DNA of 61,147 bases from Propionicimonas sp. (GTDB taxonomy: Bacteria; Actinomycetota; Actinomycetes; Propionibacteriales; Propionibacteriaceae), in contig NZ_JARKPQ010000183.1 of NCBI RefSeq assembly GCF_029975155.1, positions 1 to 61,147 of the forward strand, in the 5' to 3' direction. The notes below the pieces were generated by a model, which was given only the letters and a program-made list of their open reading frames with translations, had not been told where the DNA came from and made no database searches. Shown piece by piece: positions 32,685 through 40,845 of this stretch. The position numbers were made by a program, and so were the translations under genes. Within the stretch, counting starts at the first letter, position 1. Every line of letters begins with the position of its first letter.

Positions 32685-33578
32685 TTGATTGAAGTTCACG
32701 AAGTCAAGAAGTCGTATTCGGCTGTCACCGCTGTGGCTGGCGTGTCTTTCGTACTCAAGGACGGCAAGGTTACTGGCTTCCTCGGCCCTAATGGGGCCGG
32801 CAAATCAACGACCATGCGTGTTATGGCGGGGATCGAAAGGCCCGACAGCGGTGTCTGCCTTGTTGGAGGCCAGCCGCCGTCGTCCCTCGGCGATCCAATG
32901 CGGACCCTGGGCGTTTTGCTCGATGGACAGGGAGCGATACCTGGGATGCGAGCACGGGAGTATCTGCGGTCCGTCGCGGCACCGTCACGGATTCCCGATT
33001 CACATGTCGACGCGATCCTGAAACGCGTCGGGCTTGGGGGTGTGAGCGGACGCAGGGTGAAGACCTTTTCTCTAGGCATGAAGCAACGCCTCGGTCTCGC
33101 CGTGGCGCTGCTTGGTGATCCCGGGCACCTGGTCTTGGATGAACCGATCAACGGTCTAGATCCGGACGGCGTGATCTGGATTCGCAATCTTGTACGGCAA
33201 CTCGCTGATGAGGGACGTTGCGTTTTTCTCTCGTCCCACCTCATGTCGGAGCTCGAACAGTGCGTGGATGACCTCGTCATCATCGACAATGGGCGTCTCC
33301 TAGGACAGGGTCCTATCGAAACCATCATCAATGGCACGCGGAGGACCGCGGTGGCCGTCAACTCCACAGATAACGCGCATCTGGCATCGAGCCTTTCCAA
33401 CTCAGGGGCCGAGGTGAAGACTGACGCGTCAGGGCTGATCGTGGCTGGCCTCGAGCCGAGGGAGATTGGGGAAATTGCCTATCGAGAAGGTGTGATCCTG
33501 AGTCTGCTCGCGCCTCGGCAGGCTGCCCTCGAAGACGCCTACTTGTCGATTACACGGCGCGAGGGGACGCAGGAGTGA
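32685..33578 (+). CDS. ABC transporter ATPase, second LanF-like immunity module
   Basis: 297 residues from TTG 32685 (GGGGA upstream). Motifs: FLGPNGAGKSTTMRVMAGIE, TFSLGMKQRLGLAVALLGD, HLVLDEPINGLDPDG and FLSSHLMSELEQ. The C-terminal 80 residues are specific to drug-exporting members. It overlaps the following permease gene by GTGA. Being next to tetR2 and the LanA2 operon, it is likely to give immunity to the michiganin-like product, while the minus-strand LanFEG set may serve the other peptide; the assignment could be the reverse. Confidence 0.85.
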   Translation: MIEVHEVKKSYSAVTAVAGVSFVLKDGKVTGFLGPNGAGKSTTMRVMAGIERPDSGVCLVGGQPPSSLGDPMRTLGVLLDGQGAIPGMRAREYLRSVAAPSRIPDSHVDAILKRVGLGGVSGRRVKTFSLGMKQRLGLAVALLGDPGHLVLDEPINGLDPDGVIWIRNLVRQLADEGRCVFLSSHLMSELEQCVDDLVIIDNGRLLGQGPIETIINGTRRTAVAVNSTDNAHLASSLSNSGAEVKTDASGLIVAGLEPREIGEIAYREGVILSLLAPRQAALEDAYLSITRREGTQE

Positions 33579-34360
33579 CGACACGGGCAGCTTCCGCACG
33601 CGGCATGGTTCGGATGCAGGCGATGCAGCTCACGCGGCAGAGGGGGGTCTTCTTTGGGATCATTGGTGCCGCGGTCCTTTTGGCGTTCATCGCCGTGTTC
33701 GCAGCCGGGGCTATGGCGCGATCGATATCGACTGGGTCGATGGAGATCACTACCCAAGACGTCCGCGAGATCCCAGGTCTTGGCTTTCCGTTTGCGCAAC
33801 TCCTGCTAGGCTCCGCCTGCATCACGCTGGTAACCACCGAATGGTCCTCTGGATCGATCATGACGTCGATCGCGACGACCCAGCGTAGGTCCTGGATCGT
33901 GATCTCGAAGGCGTTGGTTGCTGCCGTGGCGGCAATCCTGGCCATGGTCGTGGGTGATGTTGTCGCTGTGTTCGGCGCCAACCTCGCATTGTCGGGCGCG
34001 GGGCAGCATCTGGACCCTAGCGAGTGGCTTCTTGAGCGTGAACTGATCGGAATCCTGGCCGCTGGCGCTTTGAATAGCCTCATGGCTGTTGGCCTGGCAT
34101 TCCTGATTCGGCGTACGGCGCAGGCGCTCGTCGCCTACATCGGTATCACCATTGTTACTCCGATTGCGCTGGGGATGATTCCCCTCGATGTCATGCGGGA
34201 GATTTCAAGTTATCTGCCGCTCACCGCGTCCGGGTACATGATGACTACTGGAACCGTCCTGGATTCAGGTCTTTCAGTAGCTGAGGCATACCTGACGATG
34301 GGCTTGTGGGCACTCGTGTGCATGGCGGTCGGTTGGCTCCGAATGACCCGGACCGACTAG
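33575..34360 (+). CDS. ABC-2 type permease, second immunity module
   Basis: 261 residues from GTG 33575, overlapping the ATPase stop. Six hydrophobic stretches are visible, starting with GVFFGIIGAAVLLAFIAVFA, together with TTEWSSGSIMTSIATTQRR, a loop pattern common in ABC-2 permeases. There is only one permease gene, so the transporter would be a homodimer, unlike the two-permease set at 21375-22881. Confidence 0.83.
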   Translation: MTTRAASARGMVRMQAMQLTRQRGVFFGIIGAAVLLAFIAVFAAGAMARSISTGSMEITTQDVREIPGLGFPFAQLLLGSACITLVTTEWSSGSIMTSIATTQRRSWIVISKALVAAVAAILAMVVGDVVAVFGANLALSGAGQHLDPSEWLLERELIGILAAGALNSLMAVGLAFLIRRTAQALVAYIGITIVTPIALGMIPLDVMREISSYLPLTASGYMMTTGTVLDSGLSVAEAYLTMGLWALVCMAVGWLRMTRTD

Positions 34361-34823
34361 CGCACAATGTGTCAAGCGATCAGGTCACCCGCTATCTACG
34401 GACATCAGGTTCCTGCGCTAGGACGTCAAGCTAAAGTTGGGCGCTCGTTGGCGTCAGGGTTCAGCTGGGTTGTCGCGTGGCTTATTTCGGAGCGGGCTAC
34501 CGCTGGCGTTGCCGCGAAGACGGTCGGTAGCGTCCTGTCGGGAACCTGTCGCCGGCGTGGGATTGAGCTACGGTCTGGGTGCCTCCGGTCTGGCCGCCGC
34601 AAGCGCCGCGGCCCGATCCCTGCCTGGATCGGCCTCGGAGCCGAGGACACCGGCCACAAGCCTGTCCAGGTCGTCCTCGCATACCTCCCATGATGAGTGC
34701 GCATGATCGTAAGCGAGGCCACTCCCCCACTGAGAGTTGCTTAAGGTCACCCGGGGCGACCGCTAGATGCTGGTCGGCGTTCGTCCCGGACCACAGGTTT
34801 GAGCTGAGAAGAACGAACGTCTG
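34361..34823. other. Boundary region between lanthipeptide cargo and ICE backbone
   Basis: 463 bases without a well-supported gene. Composition shifts here from the lower-GC cargo to the higher-GC conjugation backbone. A minus-strand frame at 34568-34750 gives a short acidic peptide (CEDDLDRLVAGVLGSEADPG) that could be a decayed gene end. Confidence 0.4.
34568..34750 (-). CDS. Possible small protein or gene remnant
   Basis: 60 codons on the minus strand, with natural-looking composition in YDHAHSSWEVCEDDLDRLVA then GVLGSEADPGRDRAAAL. There is no ribosome binding site of quality and no known family. It may be the tail of a gene whose front was lost when the cargo was inserted. Confidence 0.25.
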   Translation of the reverse strand: MTLSNSQWGSGLAYDHAHSSWEVCEDDLDRLVAGVLGSEADPGRDRAAALAAARPEAPRP

Positions 34824-35795
34824 GTGTCGCTCATGGATTCGGGCGGCCTGAGCACGCGCGCCGCGGATGAGTTCGTTCCACCGCCGGGGTCTCCTAGGTA
34901 TCAGCCGGTCCTGGCGTGCGGCCGATCGAGTTTCGCGGTTACTTCGCCTGTTGCTTATGATTGCATACAACTCATCTTCGTGCGTGCTGGAGCCGCGACG
35001 CTCATGAATGAGTTCGGCCGGGTGCGTGTCGCGGCCGGAGATGTGGTGATGCTTGCCCCGGAGACGTTGTCCGGGATGGAGCCGCGGCGTGCCGTGACGA
35101 CGACAACTCTCTTTCTGGACCGTGATTATGCCGTTGATCAGGTCTTCTGGGAGTTGGCGGCGCTGGTGTCAGATCGCCGTGACGCGCCGCGCGTAGTCGA
35201 TGCCTTCTATGTCGAACCTGTCCAGATCGTGCACCTTGGACCGGACGGAGGCGACCATCTGGCACCGTGGCTCGACGAACTGGTCGATCTCAGCCTTCGC
35301 GGTGCCACATCGGCCCGCTACTACCGGATACAAGCCCGGCTGTTCTCCGTTGTTGATGTGATCTGGCCGCACATTCAGCTCACAACAGCGCGGGTAACGG
35401 CGACGCAACGTCGAGCAGCACGACAAACACTACCGAGACTTCGCGAGTTTCGCCCGCTGCGCAACGAGGCGCGGCAGGCGGCCGAACAGCTCCGCAGGAC
35501 ACCAGAGCGGCGCTGGACTCTCGCCGAGCTCGCTCGCTCGGTGCACCTCTCGCCGTCGCAACTTGGACGGGTGTTCGTGGATGCCTACGGCAAGACACCG
35601 TTCGCTTATCTGACGATGATCCGCGTGGAGCGGCTGGCGACTTTACTGCGCGCGACGAGTCACCCGGTCGGTGTGGTCGCTCGTCAGGTCGGATGGGATG
35701 ACCCCAGCTACGCCGCCCGGCAGTTTCGTCGTTGCCTCGGAGTAACACCGCGCCAATACCGGGCATCGGATGGACGCAGCGCTGCGGTGGCGTAA
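34824..35795 (+). CDS. AraC-family transcriptional regulator of the ICE backbone
   Basis: 323 residues; GTG 34824, or ATG 34833 as alternative. The N-terminal half is a cupin-like sensor (VRAGAATLMNEFGRVRVAAG). The C-terminal 100 residues carry the two AraC helix-turn-helix units: RRWTLAELARSVHLSPSQLG, then FVDAYGKTPFAYLTMIRVER and HPVGVVARQVGWDDPSYAAR ending QFRRCLGVTPRQYR. Such a regulator commonly heads the replication/transfer operon of actinobacterial ICEs, and here it precedes the primase and Spd-like genes on the same strand. Confidence 0.88.
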   Translation: MSLMDSGGLSTRAADEFVPPPGSPRYQPVLACGRSSFAVTSPVAYDCIQLIFVRAGAATLMNEFGRVRVAAGDVVMLAPETLSGMEPRRAVTTTTLFLDRDYAVDQVFWELAALVSDRRDAPRVVDAFYVEPVQIVHLGPDGGDHLAPWLDELVDLSLRGATSARYYRIQARLFSVVDVIWPHIQLTTARVTATQRRAARQTLPRLREFRPLRNEARQAAEQLRRTPERRWTLAELARSVHLSPSQLGRVFVDAYGKTPFAYLTMIRVERLATLLRATSHPVGVVARQVGWDDPSYAARQFRRCLGVTPRQYRASDGRSAAVA

Positions 35796-35962
35796 TCGGC
35801 GGATATCCGCATCAATCCAGACGATATGAGCAGGGTTCGGGTCTTCCGAGTGTCATTGCTGCGGTCGTCACGTAGACCGGATGGGACTCGTCGGGTTAGC
35901 GGAGCCTGACGGTCGCACCCACCCTCGCCGTCCGTCTCGTCCTCCTGTTACATCCGACGCAC

Positions 35963-35985
35963 CTCGTGGTCACAAGCACCACGAG
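35963..35985. repeat. Inverted repeat upstream of the primase gene
   Basis: CTCGTGGT (35963-35970) and ACCACGAG (35978-35985) form an 8-bp perfect inverted repeat around CACAAGC, 34 bases before the primase-polymerase start. It is a candidate operator for the AraC protein or a replication-related site. Confidence 0.5.
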
Positions 35986-36019
35986 CTTCTGCTGGTGGCG
36001 CTCCGGGAGGAGGACTGCG

Positions 36020-37003
36020 ATGGCGGTCGCAGAGCAACGGCCGGCGCGGGACGCGACGCCTGCCGCGCAGGCGGTTGGCCGGCGCGGTCGTGAGGCGTCT
36101 GTGATGGCTCCGGCCGGGTTGTTCGCCCAGGTGGCTGGGCTGTCATTGGCCGAGGCGGCGGCACGGTTCGCGGGGGCCGGGGTGCCGGTGTTCCCATGTG
36201 TGCCGGGTGGTAAGCGGCCGCTGACCTCGCATGGGTTCCATGAGGCGACCACGGATGCGCGGCACGTCGCCTCGTGGTGGCGGCGGTGGCCGGGCGCGAA
36301 CATCGGCCTGCCGACCGGGGCAGCGTCCGGAGTGGAAGTCGTCGACGTCGATCGGAAACCGGCCGGCTCGGGGTTCGTTGCGTTCGAGTCCGCCCGGCGT
36401 CGGGGCCTCGTGGACGGCTGGACGGCGCTGGTGCGCACCCCATCGGGCGGGATGCATGCCTACTATCCGGTCGAACCGGGCCGGCCGCAGCCGTCGTGGC
36501 AGGCCGCTGCGGCGCGAGTGGACTTCCGGGGCGAGGGCGGGTACGTGATCGTGCCGCCGTCGGTGGTCGACGTGACCGACGATCTGCGCGCTTCCTATGC
36601 GTTGATCGGCAGGTCTCAAGCGCGAGTGTCGCCAGTGGATGCGCTGGCGCTGCGGAACCTGCTCGATCCGCGACCGCAGCCGGTTGCCGGGCGATCGGGT
36701 GTCGCCACGAGGACGGATGCGGAGCGGCTGGCCGCGTGGGTCGCCGCGCGCGGCGAGGGCGAGCGCAACCGTGGCTTGTTCTGGGCGGCGTGCCGGCTCG
36801 CGGAGGCAGGGGTGAGCTCGAAGGCGGCGCACGACGCGCTGGGGTCGGCGGCCGAGCATGCGGGCCTGCCACTGCACGAGATCACGGTGACGATCCGCTC
36901 GGCCTACCGCGCCACCAACGTGCAGCCTCGGCCGACTTCTGCGGGCGGGCGCGATGAGACGCCGCGTCATGTGGTGCGCGTCGAGAGCCAGGTGCTCTCG
37001 TGA
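36020..37003 (+). CDS. Bifunctional primase-polymerase (AEP/Prim-Pol) of the ICE
   Basis: 327 residues from ATG 36020 with GGGAGGAGG upstream. The N-terminal Prim-Pol domain (about 50-215) shows GVPVFPCVPGGKRPLTSHGF, NIGLPTGAASGVEVVDVDRK (metal-binding DVD), TPSGGMHAYY and VDFRGEGGYVIVPPS. The C-terminal part (RNRGLFWAACRLAEAG-like) is the usual alpha-helical tail. It makes primers, and perhaps copies short stretches, when the circular intermediate replicates. It is translationally coupled to the next gene (TGATG). Confidence 0.9.
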   Translation: MAVAEQRPARDATPAAQAVGRRGREASVMAPAGLFAQVAGLSLAEAAARFAGAGVPVFPCVPGGKRPLTSHGFHEATTDARHVASWWRRWPGANIGLPTGAASGVEVVDVDRKPAGSGFVAFESARRRGLVDGWTALVRTPSGGMHAYYPVEPGRPQPSWQAAAARVDFRGEGGYVIVPPSVVDVTDDLRASYALIGRSQARVSPVDALALRNLLDPRPQPVAGRSGVATRTDAERLAAWVAARGEGERNRGLFWAACRLAEAGVSSKAAHDALGSAAEHAGLPLHEITVTIRSAYRATNVQPRPTSAGGRDETPRHVVRVESQVLS

Positions 37004-37665
37004 TGCCCGCATCGGCGCGCGGTGGCCGGTTGGCGGTGGGGACGGCGATTGCCGGGACGGTGCTGATTGCTGCGTTCGCGTTCTGGTTGAGCTTCACCGC
37101 GCTGAGCGATCTGGCCCGCCGTTCGGGGGTGGATGCGGGGCAGGCGTGGGCCTGGCCGCTGATCGTGGATGGGCTGATCGTGGTCGCGACCGTTGCGGTG
37201 GTCGCTCTGGATGGGCAGCGGGCGGCCTGGTACCCGTGGCTGCTGCTGATGGCAGGGACGTCGGTGTCGGTGACGGCGAACGCGTTGCACGCCGTTGTCG
37301 CCGCCGACGCCGATGTGCCTGACGTCCTGGCCGCCTGTGTCGCGGCGGTCCCGCCGCTGGTGCTGCTTGCCAGCACCCACCTGACCGTCGTTCTCGTCCG
37401 CGCCCACCGAGCCGGCCGAGCAGATGCCGTCACCGTCAAAGACGCCGGCGAGGCAACGACGGCCGAGGAGGTTCTCGTCACGCCAGCCGTGCCCGAGGCG
37501 GCAGGCCGGCGAGCTATGGCGGCCAGGTTGCGGGTGCAGGGCTGGTCGAACAAGGCCATCGCCCGCGAGTTGGGGGTCGTCCCGTCCACTGTGGGCCGCT
37601 GGTTCGCCAAGGCGGCGCTGGGTGCACCTGATCGGCAGGAGAGTCCGAAGGAGCTGGCGGCATGA
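37003..37665 (+). CDS. DUF2637 membrane protein with C-terminal HTH (Spd-like spread protein)
   Basis: 220 residues from ATG 37003. The DUF2637 domain (1-130) has four hydrophobic helices; the pattern FWLSFTALSDLARRSGV...AWPLIVDGLIVVATVAVVAL is diagnostic. A C-terminal helix-turn-helix follows (LRVQGWSNKAIARELGVVPS). Related proteins on Streptomyces conjugative plasmids help spread the element within mycelium or between cells. It overlaps the following gene by ATGA. Confidence 0.87.
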   Translation: MPASARGGRLAVGTAIAGTVLIAAFAFWLSFTALSDLARRSGVDAGQAWAWPLIVDGLIVVATVAVVALDGQRAAWYPWLLLMAGTSVSVTANALHAVVAADADVPDVLAACVAAVPPLVLLASTHLTVVLVRAHRAGRADAVTVKDAGEATTAEEVLVTPAVPEAAGRRAMAARLRVQGWSNKAIARELGVVPSTVGRWFAKAALGAPDRQESPKELAA

Positions 37666-38078
37666 ACAACGATGACCCGAGGACCCAGCAGGCGACCTCG
37701 ACTCCCGCGCAGTACGAGACCTCGCAGGTTCGCCCGGCGCGGGCCGATGCGGACGAGGCTTCGGCGCTAGCCCGGCATGGCGACCCGTCCCAACCGAAGA
37801 CGCACACGGCGCAGCAGGCCACCAGGCAGCCGCCACGTGGCGCTGTCTTGGTGCGTACGTCCGAGTTGCTGATGCAGGCCGGCGGCCGGGTCGCCGGGCG
37901 CGGCATCGACTTGCAGGCCGAGCTGGCCCGCCGCACCCGCCGACTGCCAGTTCAGGCGGTCGCTGCGGGCCGGCGGGCGGTCAGTGAGCGTGCCCGCCAG
38001 CTGCCGCCGATCACGGCGTTCGGCCACCGCTCCGCGCCTCAGCCGGCCGCCTTCCGGTCTGGGATCGGGCTGAGGTGA
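37662..38078 (+). CDS. Hypothetical ICE backbone protein
   Basis: 138 residues starting MNNDDPRTQQATSTPAQYET and overlapping the previous gene (ATGA). It is polar and Gln/Thr/Arg-rich with no membrane segment and no recognisable domain; the basic region RGIDLQAELARRTRRLPVQA could bind nucleic acid or be a coiled coil. Position in the replication operon is the only functional clue. Confidence 0.65.
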   Translation: MNNDDPRTQQATSTPAQYETSQVRPARADADEASALARHGDPSQPKTHTAQQATRQPPRGAVLVRTSELLMQAGGRVAGRGIDLQAELARRTRRLPVQAVAAGRRAVSERARQLPPITAFGHRSAPQPAAFRSGIGLR

Positions 38079-38164
38079 GCTGACTCATGGGCGCCCCCCA
38101 GCATCGCCGCGGTGAGGGTTGCTGGGCCGGCGTGCGCACCTGCCTGTCAGGAGGTGCCGCACCC

Positions 38165-39013
38165 ATGACAACAACGCACGAACCCGTCCGGCCCCGGCAG
38201 AGCTTCGAGGACTCCGAGGGGCTGCGCGCCCTGCTCACCCGGCTCCACGCCGAAGGGCGGAGCGCGTGGCGGGACGACCCGGAGGCCGCCGCCCTCATGG
38301 AACACGCCGCCAACCGCTACGCGGCGTTGGCTAGGAGACACGGACTGGACCCGTGGGAGGCGGCCGGGGCGGCGTTCGACGCGATGCGCAACCCGTCGGT
38401 GCGGCGGGCCGAGGACCCGTGGGCGGTGGTCACCCGGGCGGTGCAGGTGACCTGCATCTTCGAGGAGCGGGCCAATGGCCTGTTGTGCTCGGTGCACCAG
38501 GCCCGCAGGCCCCGCTACTTCCGATTCCACGATGTCGAGCGGTTCAGCGACCGCGAGACGCCGCTGGCCGACTACCACCCGGCCCTGCACACCGCCGCCC
38601 CCGCCGACCCCACCGGCACGGATGAGACGTCGCGCAGGGTCGGGTCGGCGGTGGAGGACACGGTCGCGTTGTTCAGCCTGCTGGGCTGGCCCGAGGTCGC
38701 GGCACGGTCCGGCGTGGAGTACGTGTGTGCCCGGCTGACGGAGGCGTCGTCGCGGACCTCGGCGTTCGAGGCGTTGCGCCGCGACTGGCAGGCCCGTGCC
38801 CTGCTCGACCTGCCCGGTCCGTCGTGGCTGGCGTTGCTGCGGGTGGTGCTCGGCAACCCCGACCCCGACCTGGCGCGCACCGACATGGGCCGTGGCGTGC
38901 TGTTGCGGCTGCTGGTCGGCGAGCCGTTGCGTGCTCTGTTGGCCGATGACGAGCTGCTTGCGGAGGTGGTCCTGTCCGCGCCCGTCGACCCTTCGGGGAG
39001 GGATCGTGAGTAG
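38165..39013 (+). CDS. Conserved hypothetical protein of actinobacterial ICEs
   Basis: 282 residues from ATG 38165, preceded by AGGAGGTG. It is mostly alpha-helical (LRALLTRLHAEGRSAWRDDP, ALMEHAANRYAALARRHGLD) and contains GVEYVCARLTEASSRTSAFE. No catalytic motif is visible. The pattern is typical of a conserved unknown found between Spd-like and ParB-like genes on related elements. The ParB-like start overlaps its last codons. Confidence 0.7.
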   Translation: MTTTHEPVRPRQSFEDSEGLRALLTRLHAEGRSAWRDDPEAAALMEHAANRYAALARRHGLDPWEAAGAAFDAMRNPSVRRAEDPWAVVTRAVQVTCIFEERANGLLCSVHQARRPRYFRFHDVERFSDRETPLADYHPALHTAAPADPTGTDETSRRVGSAVEDTVALFSLLGWPEVAARSGVEYVCARLTEASSRTSAFEALRRDWQARALLDLPGPSWLALLRVVLGNPDPDLARTDMGRGVLLRLLVGEPLRALLADDELLAEVVLSAPVDPSGRDRE

Positions 39014-40070
39014 CGGGCCGGGCCACATCGAGCTGGAGCGCGCGCTGAACTCCATCCGGGTCGGGCGACGGCATCGTGCCGATCTGGGCGACGTCGATGG
39101 CCTCGCCGCGTCGATCGAGCGTGACGGGCTGCTGCAGCCGATCACGATCGATCCGGAAGGCAGTCTCGTCTGTGGGCTGCGGCGCCTGGCGGCGATGCGC
39201 AAGCTGGGCTGGAAGACGGCGAACGTGTGGGTCCGGTCCGGGATGAGCGACCGGCTCGGGCAGTTGTTGGCCGAGCAAGACGACAACGCCCAGCACAAGC
39301 CGTTGACCCAGACCGAGGCCGCCACCCTCTACCGCGAACTGAAGACCGTGATGGCCGAGGACGCCGCACGCCGTCAGGAAGCCTCCCGGTTCACCGCGAA
39401 GACGGATCGCGGCGGACCGGACGGTGGTGCCAACTTGGCACCACCGCAGAACCCGGCAGGCAAGGCCAGGGCGCAGGCGGCCCAGATGGTGACCGGCCGC
39501 AACTCCTACACGACCTTGGAGCGGGTCAACCATCTCCAAGACCTCGCCGCCGACCTCGAGCAGCCCGCGGGCGTGCGGTCCGCGGCCGTCGCCGAGCTGG
39601 AGCGCATCGACGCGGGTGCCGGGGTGATCTCGGCGTTCCAGCGGGTCGGCGCCGAGCAGTCGTTGGCCGAACTCGACCGTCTGGCCGCCGATCCCGCTGT
39701 GCCAGCCGCCGCCCGGGAGGACGCCCGCGCCGAGGCCGACCGGCTGCGTGCCGGCCAGTCCGCGACCCGGGCGGCCGAGCTGGAGCGCCTTGCCGTCGAC
39801 GCCTTGGCCCGCGTGCGCGCCGCGAGCGCGAAGAAGCCCCGCACCAGGTCGGCTCCCGCCGCCGGCGGGCGCGAGCCTCGGACGCTGCGGGCGTTCCTGC
39901 TCACCTGGGACGACCTCGACCAGTGGTGGGAGCACTACGACCCGGCCGACGTCGGCCCGGCGCTGACCGATGAGCAGTGGGAGCGATTCGCCGCGACCGT
40001 GGCGGGCACGGTCGCGTTCGCTGAGGCCGCCGAGGCTGCCCGGCGGCTGCCCGAGCAGCGCACGGCCTGA
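39006..40070 (+). CDS. ParB-like nuclease/partition-domain protein
   Basis: 354 residues from GTG 39006 (GGGGAGGG upstream), overlapping the preceding gene. The ParB N-terminal domain (1-100) has IRVGRRHRADLGDVDGLAAS then IERDGLLQPITI, and the LVCGLRRLAAMRKLGW box. The middle region (VTGRNSYTTLERVNHLQDLA) resembles the helix-turn-helix of phage/ICE ParB proteins. The rest is a long Ala/Arg/Glu-rich helix, probably coiled coil, ending in a Trp-rich segment. It may set partition or expression of the element rather than bind host parS. Confidence 0.83.
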   Translation: MSSGPGHIELERALNSIRVGRRHRADLGDVDGLAASIERDGLLQPITIDPEGSLVCGLRRLAAMRKLGWKTANVWVRSGMSDRLGQLLAEQDDNAQHKPLTQTEAATLYRELKTVMAEDAARRQEASRFTAKTDRGGPDGGANLAPPQNPAGKARAQAAQMVTGRNSYTTLERVNHLQDLAADLEQPAGVRSAAVAELERIDAGAGVISAFQRVGAEQSLAELDRLAADPAVPAAAREDARAEADRLRAGQSATRAAELERLAVDALARVRAASAKKPRTRSAPAAGGREPRTLRAFLLTWDDLDQWWEHYDPADVGPALTDEQWERFAATVAGTVAFAEAAEAARRLPEQRTA

Positions 40071-40149
40071 CCCCGCCAGCAGGCGCGTGGGGGCATGGTG
40101 CGCACCTTCTCGTCGACACCCACTCGTCGCCTCAGGGAAGGACCGGCGC

Positions 40150-40839
40150 ATGGACCCCGCCGACCGTCACCGCCGCCGACAGCGCACCCTGGCTATCCTC
40201 GGCGCCGCGCTGCTGCTCGTCGGGATCGGCCTCGGCACCTACGGCCTGTTCCGCGGCCCAGGAACCCCGCCGGCCACCGACCCGCAGTCCGCACCGCCCG
40301 GCCCGTCCGCCACCGCAAACCCATCCACCGCCACCGGCGGCGGCGAGCCGCAGCCGCTACCGGTCACCGCCGACCCGGAGGCGTTCGCCCGGTCCGTCGC
40401 GACCGCCTTGTTCACATGGAGCACCACCGGCGGGCACGGGCCGTCCGACTATGCCCAACCGCTGCTGGACGTCGCCGACGACGACGAAGCCAACGCGCTG
40501 GCCGCTGACATCCGGTCCTACCTGCCCACCACCGAGGCGTGGGCGCAGCTGACGACCTACCAGACCCGCCAGTGGCTCACCGTCCAGACCACGGTCGTGC
40601 CGGACGCGTGGGCGACAGCCGTCGCGCAGGCCGCCCACGGCCAGCTGCCGCCGGGCGCGGTCGCGTACACGATCACCGGCACCCGGCACCGGGCCGGCAC
40701 GTGGGGCACCCAGCCTGTCGAGACCTCCCGGCCGGCCGCGTTCACGGTGTTCCTCACCTGCCCGCCGCCGGCACCGGAGTTCACCGCCGGGCCTTGCCGG
40801 CTGCTGCGCCTGTCCCAGCTCGACCACCCCCTGCATTAA
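40150..40839 (+). CDS. Membrane-anchored extracytoplasmic protein of the transfer apparatus
   Basis: 229 residues, ATG 40150 with GGAAGGA upstream. A short basic cytoplasmic tail and a single membrane helix (LAILGAALLLVGIGLGTYGL) are followed by a Pro/Ser/Thr-rich linker and an external domain of about 150 residues. Topology, size and position just before the hydrolase gene suit a VirB8/TcpC-like assembly factor, but the sequence match is not clear enough to call it that. Confidence 0.65.
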   Translation: MDPADRHRRRQRTLAILGAALLLVGIGLGTYGLFRGPGTPPATDPQSAPPGPSATANPSTATGGGEPQPLPVTADPEAFARSVATALFTWSTTGGHGPSDYAQPLLDVADDDEANALAADIRSYLPTTEAWAQLTTYQTRQWLTVQTTVVPDAWATAVAQAAHGQLPPGAVAYTITGTRHRAGTWGTQPVETSRPAAFTVFLTCPPPAPEFTAGPCRLLRLSQLDHPLH

Positions 40840-40845
40840 GCGGCG

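Noticed and set aside
32300..32692. 130-codon frame starting right after operator B
   Set aside because: No ribosome binding site, unnatural composition, and it runs into the ABC ATPase start; a competing frame has a better start.
38673..40151. Minus-strand frame opposite the ParB-like gene
   Set aside because: Low-complexity Arg/Gly/Pro product opposite a gene with clear motifs and a good ribosome binding site.
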